NCBI GenBank assembly: GCA_018398765.1
Contig: JAHBMJ010000681.1
Coordinates: forward strand, 22,334 to 37,333
Source of the DNA: Chromera velia
Taxonomy: Eukaryota; Sar; Chromeraceae
DNA: 15,000 nt
Direction: 5' to 3'
Of the stretch, positions 1-14,923 are shown piece by piece (within the stretch, counting starts at the first letter, position 1; every line of letters starts with the position of its first letter). The position numbers and the translations under genes are program-made. Below the pieces are notes generated by a model, which did no database searches, was not told the DNA's origin, and saw nothing but the letters and a program-made list of their open reading frames with translations.

Positions 1-5145
<5,145 letters not shown>

Positions 5146-6349
5146 TGGATCCTTTGGCTGGCATTTCTGTTGTTTCTCTTTTCTTCTTTCTTGCTTTGTC
5201 TGCACAACGGTGCACTCACTGTCTGTCTGATGAATTGACAGAGTGGCAGGAGGAAAGCGGGTCATTCGGATGGGATGAGGGTCGAGGTGGTCGTCCCTAT
5301 TCTTTCCTTTTTTCTTTCTTGCCCCCTGCAGGAGGTATTAATAGACGGCGGCCATGCAGGCAGGTGCTGTGTTTTATTTAATGAAAGCAGGAGGAAAGCT
5401 TCCCAGGCAGGAATGAAGGAGAGGCTTCTTTTTCCCCCTTCGTTCTGGCATGCAGCCTCTCTACAGCCATGCAGCGGTTGCCATGTGGGTACGGCGCTGT
5501 TGGATGGTGTACGTGTGGCGGTCATTTATTGCTGTTTCAAACGATGCTTCTTGCTTGCTTGCGTGTGTGCGTCAGTGAGTGATCATCGCATCAAAAGTGT
5601 GACGTGAGTGTCTTGTTTTGGTCAATGTGTTTCTGTCCCTCTTTTGTTCCTTCATTCCTTTCTTTCCCTCCCTCTCCTTCTCCGTGCATGGTCAGTTCCT
5701 GAGTTCCTGAATTAAGTCAGTCAGTGTGCGTCGGTTAGGGATTGAGTGCGGAAGGAAGGAAGGAAAGAAGTGGCATGATGCAGACATTTTTTCTCTCTCT
5801 CTCTCTCCCTCCGCCATGCATGTATCAGAGAGCGAGAGAGAAAATGTAAAAGAGTGTGAGGGGGAGTCTGGGTGAGTCCCTGGCTCTGTCTGTAAGTGTG
5901 GGTGTGTGTGGGACGATTGAAAGCATTCTTTCTTTCTCTCCCTCTCCATTATATGCCAGCCTCTCTGTCTCCAAGGGGAAAGCCGTTCGTTGCGTGCGTG
6001 CTCTGGCAATGCAGCGGAACAGAAAATGGACCAGAAAGAGAAAAGCACCGACGCTCCTTTTGTATCCATCCGACGTTGTCGCGCGCGCTTAATTTGTCGA
6101 CGTGTTTTGATGTCAAGATCGTTGCATGTCACCATCGCAATGAAGGATTTGCATGTGCAATCTGTCGATACGATAATTAAGAAAGCTGGATCGACAGCGA
6201 CAGGTCAAACGGTCAAAAGGGTGATCCAGTTTGCATTTCTCTGTCCCTCCCAGACACTGGCAGACAGTGATGAAACCTACATTTCTGAAGGATGGTTTAG
6301 GAGCCTGGAGCTGCCTAGGAAGCTGCATACCGGCCGTTCACAAAAGCTA
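5146..6349 (+). other. 3' flank of MCM4, no gene recognised
   Basis: From the MCM4 stop to about 5700 the strand stays rich in C/T runs like the MCM4 introns, which fits a 3' UTR or downstream flank. I cannot place a polyadenylation site. Short GA, CT and GGAA runs occur near 5756-5770 and 5790-5806. The open frames here are under about 150 codons, are of low complexity, and show no recognisable family. Confidence 0.6.
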
Positions 6350-7320
6350 TTTTCAATTAAATTCTTTCATAATATTACTACTAGTAGTAGCTAGCAGTAG
6401 CTAGCAGTAATATATCTATATATAATAATGTATATATATTTTTGTGTCCGTCTGAAGACCTTAGGCCTAGCCTTAGGCCGGATACAATACAATAGGAATT
6501 ATATTCCGGGGGCTACTCTGGGTGCGGCGGGGTTACCTCTCAAATTGTCCACTGCCGGGATATTTATTGTCCACTGCAAACTTTAGTAGAATATATCTTA
6601 ATCTATGATCATAGTATGATGAAATTTATTTTAAATTCTAGTCTAAGTTATACCTTATAAAGTATACTTAGTATAGCCTATAAAAGTATATGATAATGTG
6701 TTGTGTGCCACGGTGGGCCCACAATGGGGCAGAAGCAGCGTGACTGCCGTTACCGCGCCGCGGCTATGGCATGTCTACCTTTCGGGTGCGCGTACGGCTG
6801 GGAGCCACGGCATTTGCCCTACCTGCACTACACGGATCGATATCTTATACGATTGCAATCAGCTTCATCCTTGCCTGATGAGAAGATTGGAGCAGAATAG
6901 CTAGATCGACAGACTCACGTGACCGAGATCTATAGACCTTCTGTACGAGACTAGACAGCCTCCTCCTAGGCACTAGTCTATACAGATCAATCGCTAGCAT
7001 AATCGAATGCCCATATACCCTAAATTTAATTGAAAACTAAAATAAATTATATTGAATTCTCTTAGGAATTCTTTATGCATGCAGTGGACCGCGGGGGGCG
7101 CCAGGGGCACGCAGAACAAAAATTTTATCGTATATCATCAAAGAATTTTAAAAAAAGTGCTAGAAAGTGCAAGTTCACACACAAATTAGTAGTAGAATCA
7201 AGTTCAGCATGTAGCTTTGACTACTTACTTCAGTGTTTCAATATAATACCTTCATTTCAATTCAACTAAACGTATAAAATCATAATTTGTAGGATAATTT
7301 GAATGTTATGAACAACTGAT
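6350..7320. other. AT-rich, CTAG-rich non-coding island
   Basis: Composition changes sharply near 6350 to AT-rich sequence with many TATA-like runs. CTAG is frequent, for example in repeated AGTAGCTAGCAG words near 6385-6410 and the doubled CCTTAGGCC at 6459-6479. TTGTCCACTGC is directly repeated near 6546 and 6569. A GC-richer core of about 190 bases (6700-6895) carries GGGAGCCACGGCAT at 6800-6813, a word related to sequences at 9637 and 12868. No convincing protein is encoded. This may be decayed mobile-element DNA, but I could not identify terminal repeats. Confidence 0.5.
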
Positions 7321-8158
7321 TCAGTCATTGTCACACGAATGCCGCGGTGTCGCCTCACATCTACCGCTTTGACCTGCCGCCTCCGATGACACTACACTCA
7401 AGCGTGCGTATGAGATCATGGAACGAGGGGGGAGGCAATGCTGTAGAGAGGCGACGACGGTTCGGCTCACTGCTTGACATTGAACGGAGACAAGCAACCA
7501 CCTTGCATGCAATGCGAAAGAACGCCGGATGGACGACAAAACAGAGCCCCTCCGTTTGAAGTACTAGCTTGCATGCTCAAAATCAGATGACCGACGACGA
7601 TCGCTTAATTCTTTCTGACACTTCGATCAGCAACGGCAGAAGAAAAGAGTTCACAAATGATGACTGCGTTCCTCGTACGCACACAGACAGACAGAGGACG
7701 CAAGCCACTCAGACATGACTCACGTATCGGAAGACGAAACAAGGAGGAAAGAAGCATCGTGAAAACGTTCATTTCAGACACTCTCATCACTCAATCATTC
7801 ACATTCATTGAAGTAACTGATAATACAACAGGAAGACATTGCATAGGAAGGTCACCAGGAAGAAAGAGAGAGCGGAAGAAGGGCTCAAGTCCAGCAGCAG
7901 TCTGCTCCTGGAAGTCAGCATCCCGAGGAAGAAAGTCAAAGAGGAACTAACGAACACGACATGACCATGCACAGTGTACAGAGAGAGGAGGACATGCACG
8001 TTCGTTCGATCATGCTGTATATTCTTTCTTTCAGTTCTGTCGGGGTCAAAAACCACGCCCCACCTCGCTCCCTCGGCCAATCAGGTGTTCTCTGTATCAA
8101 TCAAAAAAGCGCTCTCACGAAACAGCAGCTCTACCATATCCACCTCCTTCTCATCTGC
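7321..8158. other. Intergenic region, including the 3' flank of the membrane-protein gene
   Basis: Normal composition returns here. The stretch next to 8158 lies immediately downstream of the minus-strand gene's TAA and should contain its 3' UTR. The open frames are short, up to about 97 codons away from the gene, and resemble nothing I know. No RNA gene or repeat was recognised. Confidence 0.5.
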
Positions 8159-9175
8159 TTACTTTCCGAAAGCAGGAAGGACAATGACAGACTGGGCATG
8201 ATCAGGGTGACGCCAAGAGAGTTGTGCCTTCCTGAAGGCGACCTCGTCCTCCTCATCCAACAACCGGAGCATGACGTAGATGTCCTCTTGGTCTGCCTGG
8301 ACAGTCTCGGTGACGGATCTGGTGATGTGCTCAACGAGCTCGACCCAGAACACAACATGCTCACGAGTGGACTTCTCGGCATCTGGGGCCAGAGACATGG
8401 CGTTGATGGCAGCGACGACGATTCTCTTGTCAGCGTCTCTCAAGAGCCCCTTGAGCTGCTCTGCAACCTTCTCAGCAGCAGAGACAAAAGGGCTCGGCTG
8501 GTTGCGCATGGCAGAACGGGTGAGGGGCTTGGCGCCTGTGGACAGCTGAGCCAGGTTCAGCTGGAGCTTGTCCAGGAACTCTCTCTTCTGGAAATCAGTG
8601 AAGCCGGCATCCTCCATGGAAGTGACCAGAGAGGAAGTGACAGACATCAACCTCTTCTGTCTGTCGACCATCGTGGAGATGGCCTCGCGAGTACGTGCGG
8701 TGTCAAGTCTGTCCATACCGGCAAGAATCCTCAGCTGATCTCCGAGAAGGGAGTTGAAGAGGACAACCTCGGAGGGTCTGATATCTCTGGGGGCAACAAC
8801 TCTCTTCATCATGTGGTGCGACTGAGACAGGAACTTCTGGAAGTCCTTCTTGTGGTCGAGGTGCCTCTGGTCTAGTCTCTTGGAATCACAGGGCTTTCCG
8901 TTCTTCTTGCGGCACTCGATAGTGTCAGCGAAGGTCCAAATGCGGGGGACATCGCTGTGGAAAGCCATGCGCAACACCACCACCCCAACAAAGGTAAGAA
9001 CAACACCCATAAGGATGGAGATCTTCTTCACTGTGCGTGCGCCATACACAGATCCGGTGAATCCCTTCTTGTCCTTTTCGTAAAACTTGGTAGAGCTGGG
9101 CCCAAAGGAAACCTGACGCTGCAGGGACCCGCCCTCAGACATGCGGCGCTTCAGTCCTCCGGGAGTTGCGGCCAT
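8159..9175 (-). CDS. Single-pass membrane protein of unknown function, 338 aa, intronless
   Basis: This is an uninterrupted frame from ATG (9173-9175) to TAA (8159-8161). I do not recognise the family. Residues 1-50 are basic and Ser/Gly-rich (MAATPGGLKRRMSEGG...). One hydrophobic segment follows at about 52-72 (ISILMGVVLTFVGVVVLRMAF). It is preceded by RTVKK, so the N terminus is probably cytosolic and the C-terminal 265 residues probably lumenal or external, as in a type II protein. That C-terminal part is predicted by eye to be mostly helical. It has only two cysteines, at 88 and 96 (CRKKNGKPC), which could form a disulfide. No enzyme motif is visible. The start is supported by a favourable context (CAACAATGGCC) and by the absence of an earlier in-frame ATG nearby. 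Lysines are mostly AAG and leucines mostly CTC/CTG, suggesting a real and well-expressed gene. A long opposite-strand frame covers the same bases but looks like an antisense shadow. Confidence 0.82.
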   Translation of the reverse strand: MAATPGGLKRRMSEGGSLQRQVSFGPSSTKFYEKDKKGFTGSVYGARTVKKISILMGVVLTFVGVVVLRMAFHSDVPRIWTFADTIECRKKNGKPCDSKRLDQRHLDHKKDFQKFLSQSHHMMKRVVAPRDIRPSEVVLFNSLLGDQLRILAGMDRLDTARTREAISTMVDRQKRLMSVTSSLVTSMEDAGFTDFQKREFLDKLQLNLAQLSTGAKPLTRSAMRNQPSPFVSAAEKVAEQLKGLLRDADKRIVVAAINAMSLAPDAEKSTREHVVFWVELVEHITRSVTETVQADQEDIYVMLRLLDEEDEVAFRKAQLSWRHPDHAQSVIVLPAFGK

Positions 9176-9540
9176 TGTTGGAATTAAGTGAGCTGAAACT
9201 GATCGAAAGATACGGAAACAGTGGTGAATGCGGACTGCTGATGAAGCAAAACAGTAATGAAAAAGCCTCTGGCGTTAGACACGCACAACAAACTGTATGA
9301 TTCAGATTGGGTTGAATAGAAGCGAGGGAATGACTGCCAGTGGAGATGATGAAGAAGAGGAAACGGCTGGGTGGGAAGCGTCCAAAGGCTTGGAGACAAG
9401 GTACAAAATCGACTTCAGGGGCAAAGCCGATTATTTCTTGAGTTTCATCGCTCCGTGCGAGAGGCCCGCGGACTCATGAAATCCTATATGTTATGTGCCT
9501 CTCAAGCATCGTTTGGGCTTTGCGGGGCCAGGGCGTGGCT
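9176..9540. other. 5' flank of the membrane-protein gene
   Basis: This stretch lies directly upstream of the minus-strand ATG and must hold its 5' UTR and probably its promoter. I see no TATA box or other named element that I can defend. A 60-codon plus-strand frame (9297-9479) is present but has no recognisable features. Confidence 0.4.
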
Positions 9541-9965
9541 TACCCGATTATTTCGTTGCGATTTTATTTTGTCGGGGCCCCGGCCGCCATGCACCATCCA
9601 TGCAACATAATTATATTGTAATGTCCCTACGGGACATGCCGTGGCCCCCAGGGGTGAGATAGGGTGAGAGCACTGAGAGGTGCATCCATGATCGTGGTAC
9701 ATGCATGTAACAGGTTCCCCTTCCCATATTAATAGGAATACATATTAATATATGGTGTATGACAAAACCTTCAATCACGGTTGTTGGCTGCGCAAAAGCG
9801 TAGCCGCGGTATCTGTAAATGCCGTAGAGGGCCGGAGATGGCTGGACGGGTTTTAAGACGGTTGAGAAGAAGAAATAAGAAGAGCTTTGCTATTAGATAC
9901 GTTTGCTAATAAAAAAATTAATGACGTACAAGGACTTCGCTGACACATCGTGTTAACGTGAATAA
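9541..9965. other. AT-rich intergenic DNA with short hairpins
   Basis: No gene is recognised here. The region holds a perfect inverted repeat, ATGTCCC-TAC-GGGACAT (9621-9637), which runs straight into TGCCGTGGCCCCC (9637-9649). The reverse complement of that word recurs at 12868. There is a doubled CATATTAATA (9725 and 9741) and an 8-bp hairpin with one G-T pair, GGCTGCGC-AAAA-GCGTAGCC (9785-9804). Part of it (AGGTGCAT...TACATGCA, 9678-9705) resembles 12723-12757 in the same orientation. This may be debris of dispersed repeats. Confidence 0.45.
9621..9637. repeat. Perfect 7-bp inverted repeat (hairpin) with 3-base loop
   Basis: ATGTCCC at 9621-9627 and GGGACAT at 9631-9637 are exact reverse complements around TAC. 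The hairpin abuts the GC-rich word TGCCGTGGCCCCC. It is too short to name, but may mark an end of a mobile element. No T-run follows it, so a terminator reading has no support. Confidence 0.7.
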
Positions 9966-10211
9966 ACGTGAAACCTCCCTGAACCTAAGTGCTACTTGAA
10001 AAAATATAATCAAGATCATCTCTATTTGCGGCATCTTTTTTCAAGAGACCGTCCACACCTGCGGCGTAGACGGTCAAGACACCATCCCAATATGCGGCTT
10101 TGGCTTTCAAGACACCATAAATGATCCGCATTTGCGGTGCGGACTTTCAAGCTTATCCAAAAATGCGGCCTGAACTATCAAGTGGTAGTTACGTTCAGGG
10201 AGGTCAAACGT
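9966..10211. mobile_element. Small element with terminal inverted repeats, MITE-like
   Basis: The left arm at 9966-9999 matches the reverse complement of 10178-10211 at 27 of 34 positions. The match includes 12 consecutive identical bases (ACCTCCCTGAAC), and both arms begin ACGT and end ACTTGA. The 178 bases between them are filled by a tandem array of about 33 bp and encode no protein. Total length is 246 bp, within the size range of miniature inverted-repeat elements. I could not find a clear target-site duplication: AATAA lies on the left and AAAAG on the right. The mobile-element label is therefore an inference from structure. Confidence 0.55.
10028..10182. repeat. Tandem array of about 33 bp, roughly five diverged units
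   Basis: GCGG(C) occurs at 10028, 10061, 10094, 10134 and 10165. TCAAG occurs 13 bases later each time, at 10041, 10074, 10107, 10147 and 10178. Spacings are 33, 33, 40 and 31. The best conserved parts are ATGCGGC and TTTCAAGACACCAT. The last TCAAG belongs to the right inverted-repeat arm of the enclosing element. Confidence 0.8.
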
Positions 10212-10789
10212 AAAAGAGAAAATGAAATTGTAACCGCAGCAATACATTACTGATAAATCTTTAACAACTTATTTTTGCTTATTAAAAAAAAAAATCACAG
10301 TGCTCCCTGCTTATATCTCCTTACATTTTTATTTTTTATTTATGGAGTTAATATATAGGTCTTTTATATATAGACACACATGCTGTAATGTTTCTTTCAT
10401 TTACTTTCATTTATATTTTGGCCATTCTAGTAGTAGCATAGTAGTATATGTAGTAGCCAAACATTATATACGCCTTCTATTATCAACTTGCTCTTTTAAA
10501 TCATCTAGCTATGACTGAGAGTGTGAGCTAGTCTATAAAATGTTTAATTCTAGCTCCTATATTACTTGAACACAACATTATATAAGTCCCAAACTACGTG
10601 CTTGCTACGCTTGCTGTATTAGTTGCTGTAGTTAATTGTGCTCACTTACTCACTCACCAACACACTTAGTCACTGACTAGGTCACTGACTCACTAAGTCA
10701 TTCTTGCTTTTCTCACTAATTCACTCACTCACTGTCTCACTTGTTCACTCAGTGTCACACTTACTCCCTCATTTTCCCTGTCTCTCTTT
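10212..10789. other. AT-rich DNA passing into CACT/CTCA-rich simple sequence
   Basis: No gene was recognised. AT-rich sequence with a poly-A run (10285-10294) and TAGTAG words (10428-10456) gives way near 10640 to degenerate CACT/ACTC repeats. These lead directly into the minisatellite. Short frames here are chance openings. Confidence 0.5.
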
Positions 10790-12235
10790 GATCACTCACC
10801 CACATGCCCAAAGTTAACGGCTTCCATTAACACTCTCACATTCATACGCCTAAACGGCTTTTATTCACATACTCGCTCTCTCCGTCTCTCTTTGTTTATT
10901 TCTATTTACCCACAGGCCCTAGCGGCTTGAAGTTCTATTTACACACTGAGTCTCATTCTCTCTTAGTGACAGGCTGTCTCTATTTATTCAGGTACCCACA
11001 CGCCCATATAAATATCTTCTGCTGATATACTTGTGCGAGTCCTTGTCCCTCTTCATTCACCCACACGCCCAACCGGCTCCTGTTCACCTAGCCTGTTCAC
11101 ACTGGTTCACACACTCGCTTTCCCTATCTATGTTCATGCACCCACACCGTCGTGACGCCCCAAACGGCTTCTGTTTACACATTTGCTCTCTATGTCTCTC
11201 TTCATTATTCTTCATTGATTTACTGCATGAGGCCCAAGCAGCTTCTGTTCATACACTCGCTCTCCTTGTATCTCCTTGTCTTTCTTCATTTACTCACACG
11301 CCCAAACGGCTTCTGTTCATACATTCACTCTCCCTGTCTCTCCTAATTTATCAGCAGGCCCAAGCGGCTTCTGTTCATATACTTGATATCTCTTCATTCA
11401 TCCACAGGCCTAACCATAAGCCCGAGTGGCTTTTGTTTAATGACACACAATTGATCCCTCTTCATTCATCCATGGGCCCAAACGGCTCCTATTCCTAGCT
11501 TCTGTTCACATACTCATTCTCTTTGTCTCTCTTTCTTCGCCTGTATACCTAACCAGCTTTTGTTCACACACTCGCTCTCCTTGTATCTCCTTGTCTCCTT
11601 TTATTCACCCACACGCCCAAGTAGCTTCTGTTCACACACTCGCTCTCCTTGTATCTCCTTATCTCCCTTCATTCACTCATATACCCAAGCGGCTTCTGTT
11701 CACACACTCGCTCTCTTTGTATCTCTTTGTCTCCCTTTATTCACCCACACGCCCAAACGGCTTCTGTTCACACGCTCGTTCTCCCTGTCTCTCTTCACTT
11801 ATCCATAGGCCGAAGCGGCTTCTGTATGTTTCTGTTCACACACTTGATCTCTCTTCATTCATCCACAGGCCTAACCAGCAGCCCAAGCGGCTTTTCTTCA
11901 ATGATACACAATTGATCTCTCTTTATTCATCCATGAGCCTAAGCAGCTTCTGTTCATACACTCGTTCTCCTTATCTCGCCCACACGCCTAAACGGCTTCT
12001 GTTCACAAACTCATACATACTCATAAACATGCTCGTTCTCTCCGTCTCCCTTCATTCATCCAGCTGCAGGCCTAAGCGGATTCTGTTACTGCACACACTT
12101 CCTTTCTATGCCCCCTCTTTCTCTATGCACCCGCAGGCCCAAACATTCACTCACACGCCCAAACGGCTTCTGTTCACACACTTACTTACCTAGCTTTATC
12201 CACAGGCCTAAACGGCTTCTGTTCACATCTCTCCC
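10790..12235 (+). repeat. Degenerate minisatellite, unit about 56-74 bp (often 68)
   Basis: About 20 or more diverged units share the core CCCAAACGGCTTCTGTTCA, followed by CACACTCGCTCTCC, a CTTGTATCTCCTTGTCTC-type tract, and TTCATTCACCCACACG. Core positions include 11165, 11239, 11307, 11365, 11427, 11483, 11554, 11623, 11690 and 11758, so 67-69 is the commonest spacing. The units are most regular between about 11220 and 11810 and decay toward both ends. The strand shown is strongly C/T-rich. A longer block is repeated at a distance of 461 bases. Several frames stay open through parts of the array simply because the unit lacks stops. Confidence 0.9.
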
Positions 12236-13489
12236 TCTTAAACTCACCAAGCGCTGGACCCATATGTGGTGAGCCTCTCCACAACATTTCAAAGCGAATA
12301 ATACAGCATCCATAGCGATACACACTATATATAAACAGTATTTTGTGTCCCAAATCCTCAAGTGGAGGTAGAAGGAAGTCGAGAAACTAGGTGCTGAAGA
12401 ACGACAAGAGGGGTCAAGTAGAGAGAAAGAAGATGAGTAAAAAGAGATTCCTGCAGATCAAATTAACCGTTTTTCCTCTTTGTCAAGTGCACTCAGTCGT
12501 GGTGTGGCTTACTCCTAACTCTGTAAGACGGCATGTCTTAACTTGCCACTGAGCTTGGTAGTATAGTCAAACAACGGAGCAATTCTAAACAATTCAGAAC
12601 AGCTTCACTTAGACGGCGTGCTTTATCGCCTTCCTTGAAAACTACACAGATGATCGAATCTACGTACAATTCCCCTCCATGTGTGTTTTTGCATATGTAC
12701 CGATACATCAAGGTTAGATAAAAGGTGCATGTTCGCCATGCACGTGCTGTACATGCAGTTGCCGGAAAGCGCGGGTCCCGAAAGGCAAATGTAACCCGAT
12801 TTATTGGTAATTCGACTTTTTTTTTTTTCCATAGGTGCGGCTAAGGGCCTTAACAGATACCATGGCCGGGGGCCACGGCAGGGGCCACGGCAAGTACAGG
12901 CACGCCGGGGTGGCGGGGCCCCTCAGTTTCAATGTTTTGGCCGGTGAAATGCATGTGTATGTTGACTGGTCCCTCACAGCCTCTGGTGGTGGCGTGGCGC
13001 AGGCCAGCACATGCTTCATCACTTGGCGCGTTTGACCAGTTCGGCTGTGGATGCAGCGTGCAGTCAGACCCTGTGCTGTTCTTGTCACTCACTTGCACGC
13101 CATGCGCTACCAGTCAGTAGATTGCGGTCACGCTGAGTTCCCTCCTTCCCAGTCGTAAGATTCGGATCTGCAAGTCGGAAATTAAGCCCTCATCCCGACT
13201 CGCATGCGGGTGCGCATATGATGCTTAGAAGCCAACGAGCATGGACGAGGATCTTCTCGTCTCCGTCCTGGCACAAACGCCCTCAACGAAGTGCGGGCAC
13301 CCGTCTCTTCAGCGTGGAGACGGGCCAGTCTATCCAGAGTGGCCCGGTCGGTCCCTCTCAATCTGCTCGGTCCACACGTGTTTGCACCGGCTCACATTCT
13401 TCACAATTCAAAAAGTCTCTTTTTCCACAGTAAACCCCAGGGCATTCCCCAATCCGGTGGGCTCTGACGAGCCCCTGCAGATATGAAGG
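12236..13489. other. Intergenic region upstream of the DUF1992 gene
   Basis: From 12236 to about 12800 I see no gene and no strong repeat. A poly-T run (12818-12829) precedes a GC-rich patch with two GGGGCCACGGCA copies at 12868-12892. From about 12900 to 13489 the composition resembles genic DNA, and this stretch should contain the promoter and 5' UTR, or a missed first exon, of the downstream gene. An 81-codon frame starting MDEDLLVSVLAQTP (13241-13486) is a weak candidate for such an exon but has no recognisable domain. Confidence 0.4.
12868..12892 (+). repeat. Doubled GGGGCCACGGCA word
   Basis: GGGGGCCACGGCA (12868-12880) is followed immediately by GGGGCCACGGCA (12881-12892). The 13-base form is identical to the reverse complement of 9637-9649. 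A variant, GGGAGCCACGGCAT, lies at 6800-6813. All three copies are in the non-genic islands. Confidence 0.75.
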
Positions 13490-14923
13490 ATGCATGCGCC
13501 GTCTCTGCCGTCTCTTCCCTCTTACAGTCGAGCCCAAAGCACGAAGCAGGCAGGGGCAGCGAGTTTCTCTCAGCCAATGATCCTTTCATCAAGGTTGCCC
13601 AGAAAGATGGAGCTCGTCTCAAGAGTACGGCCACAGCTTGTCTCACAAGTACGACTTACATCCCGAAAATGCATGTGTAGCGAGAATCCTTCCATGAACG
13701 TGAAACCTGCTTGCGTTTCCATTCAGGAGGCGATGCAACAGGAGTCTGAGCAGGAGGCGCGGGAACGTGAGAAGAGAGAATCGGAAGCGGCGGCTGACGT
13801 GTCGATGGGGACACTGTCGATGGATTTTCAGAAGAGAGTCTCCATTCGAAGCCGTGCAGAGAGGACAGAGAGGGAAAGAGACGCCGAAAGAATTGCGCAA
13901 CACCTCCAAAAGAGAGGAAAAGGAAAGGGAACAGAGGCAGGCAAAGCAGCCAATCAGAGAGAGACAGACGATATCACTCAACGGAGATGGTTGAACTTCA
14001 ATGAAGCGCCAGGTCCGTGAGTGACTTACTGACTGACTGAATGTTTACTTCTACTCTTCTTATTCCCCTTCTGAAAGACTTCTTTCTTTTCTTCCTGTAC
14101 TGCGAATGTGTTCGAACAACAGAGACACACAACAAAACAAAGCAAGACTGTTGAGCAGAAAATAAAAAGGCTGCCGCGTGCAAACTTGCTGCGTGATCGA
14201 TCGAGTGGATGAATGAAAACGATTGATCGATCGATAAGAGGGATCTTTGTCCAATCAGAGCTTGCTCGAAAGAGACTTAGTCGCTCTTGCTCACAGTTGC
14301 TGATGACTCACTCACTCACTCCGATCGTCCCCCCCCATCTTGCAGGTCGCACCCCCTCAGAGCGTGCGAAGGCCCACTGCCTTCTGAGGGCCTCCAGGGC
14401 GACGGGGGACTCTCTCGAGTATCAACGGAGAGTAAAGGGAGAGGTGAGTGGCCCCAGGAGGGAAGGGTAGGGCTCTTGCAACTTTCCCAGTGACTTTTTT
14501 TTCTTTCCTTCTTTCCTGCTTTTCGGTAAGACACCTGCACGGGAACGAAAAGGCCGTTTTTTTTTTTCTATTCGAAGCCAAGGGGAGAGAGTGGGGGGAG
14601 TGAAAGTGACTGCATGGGGGAAGGAGCCGTGGCGGAGAAGGCCGGATCTCCATGAGGGATTGGGTCTCTAAACCGCAGTAGTACGTCCTTTTAAAGATTT
14701 CTTTATACTGTTCTTCTGTTTTCGAATGGGTCCTTTCCCTGCGGTTTCTTAACAACGAAATGTGACTATTGTTCTTCTCGTTCTTATTTGTTGTTGTTGG
14801 TAGTGTTGCAGAGTTGTGCGAAGTCGGATGTTCTCGATTGGGAGAAATTCGACGAATTTGTTGAGGGCCGAATCCAAGTCGCAATGGCAGAGGGAGCCTT
14901 CGAGGGACTCGAAAAATTCAAAG
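13490..14923 (+). CDS. DUF1992 / DNAJC28-type conserved-domain protein, spliced, 3'-partial
   Basis: My model has exons 13490-14012, 14346-14443 and 14812-14923, then a donor GTGGGT at 14924 leading off the window. Junctions are in phase (G+GT gives Gly at the first). The last exon encodes DWEKFDEFVEGRIQVAMAEG followed by AFEGLEKFKG. This matches the start of the DUF1992 domain (pattern E.RI..A...G.F..L.G.GKPL), found in DNAJC28 and in J-less homologues. Biochemical function is poorly known, and the human protein has been linked to mitochondria and Golgi trafficking. Before it lies a charged, probably helical segment (13730-13960, rich in E, R, Q). The first 60 residues are rich in Ser, Arg and Pro with almost no acidic residues, which would suit a mitochondrial transit peptide. 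The start is uncertain: ATTCAG at 13721-13726 could be an acceptor, making the true exon begin at 13727. No J domain is visible. Confidence 0.72.

Noticed and set aside
7961-8875. 304-codon + strand frame opposite the membrane-protein gene
   Set aside because: It is Leu/Val/Asp-rich in the way expected of an antisense shadow of a GC3-biased gene. The minus frame has the membrane segment, better start context and sensible codon bias.
9621-9804. Hairpins as transcription terminators or small RNA genes
   Set aside because: No T-run or known RNA secondary structure accompanies them, and the region is eukaryotic.
10028-10182. CRISPR array
   Set aside because: The units are diverged and contiguous with no unique spacers, there are no cas genes, and the DNA is eukaryotic nuclear.
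11031-12193. Repetitive proteins of the HTLALLVSP / PKRLLFTHS type encoded by the minisatellite
   Set aside because: Several overlapping frames are open at once because the repeat unit lacks stops. The frame is not kept, since unit lengths vary by non-multiples of three.
13241-13486. MDEDLLVSVLAQTP... as a separate small gene or upstream exon
   Set aside because: No domain, no splice evidence and no codon signal strong enough to call it. Mentioned only as a weak candidate in the upstream region.
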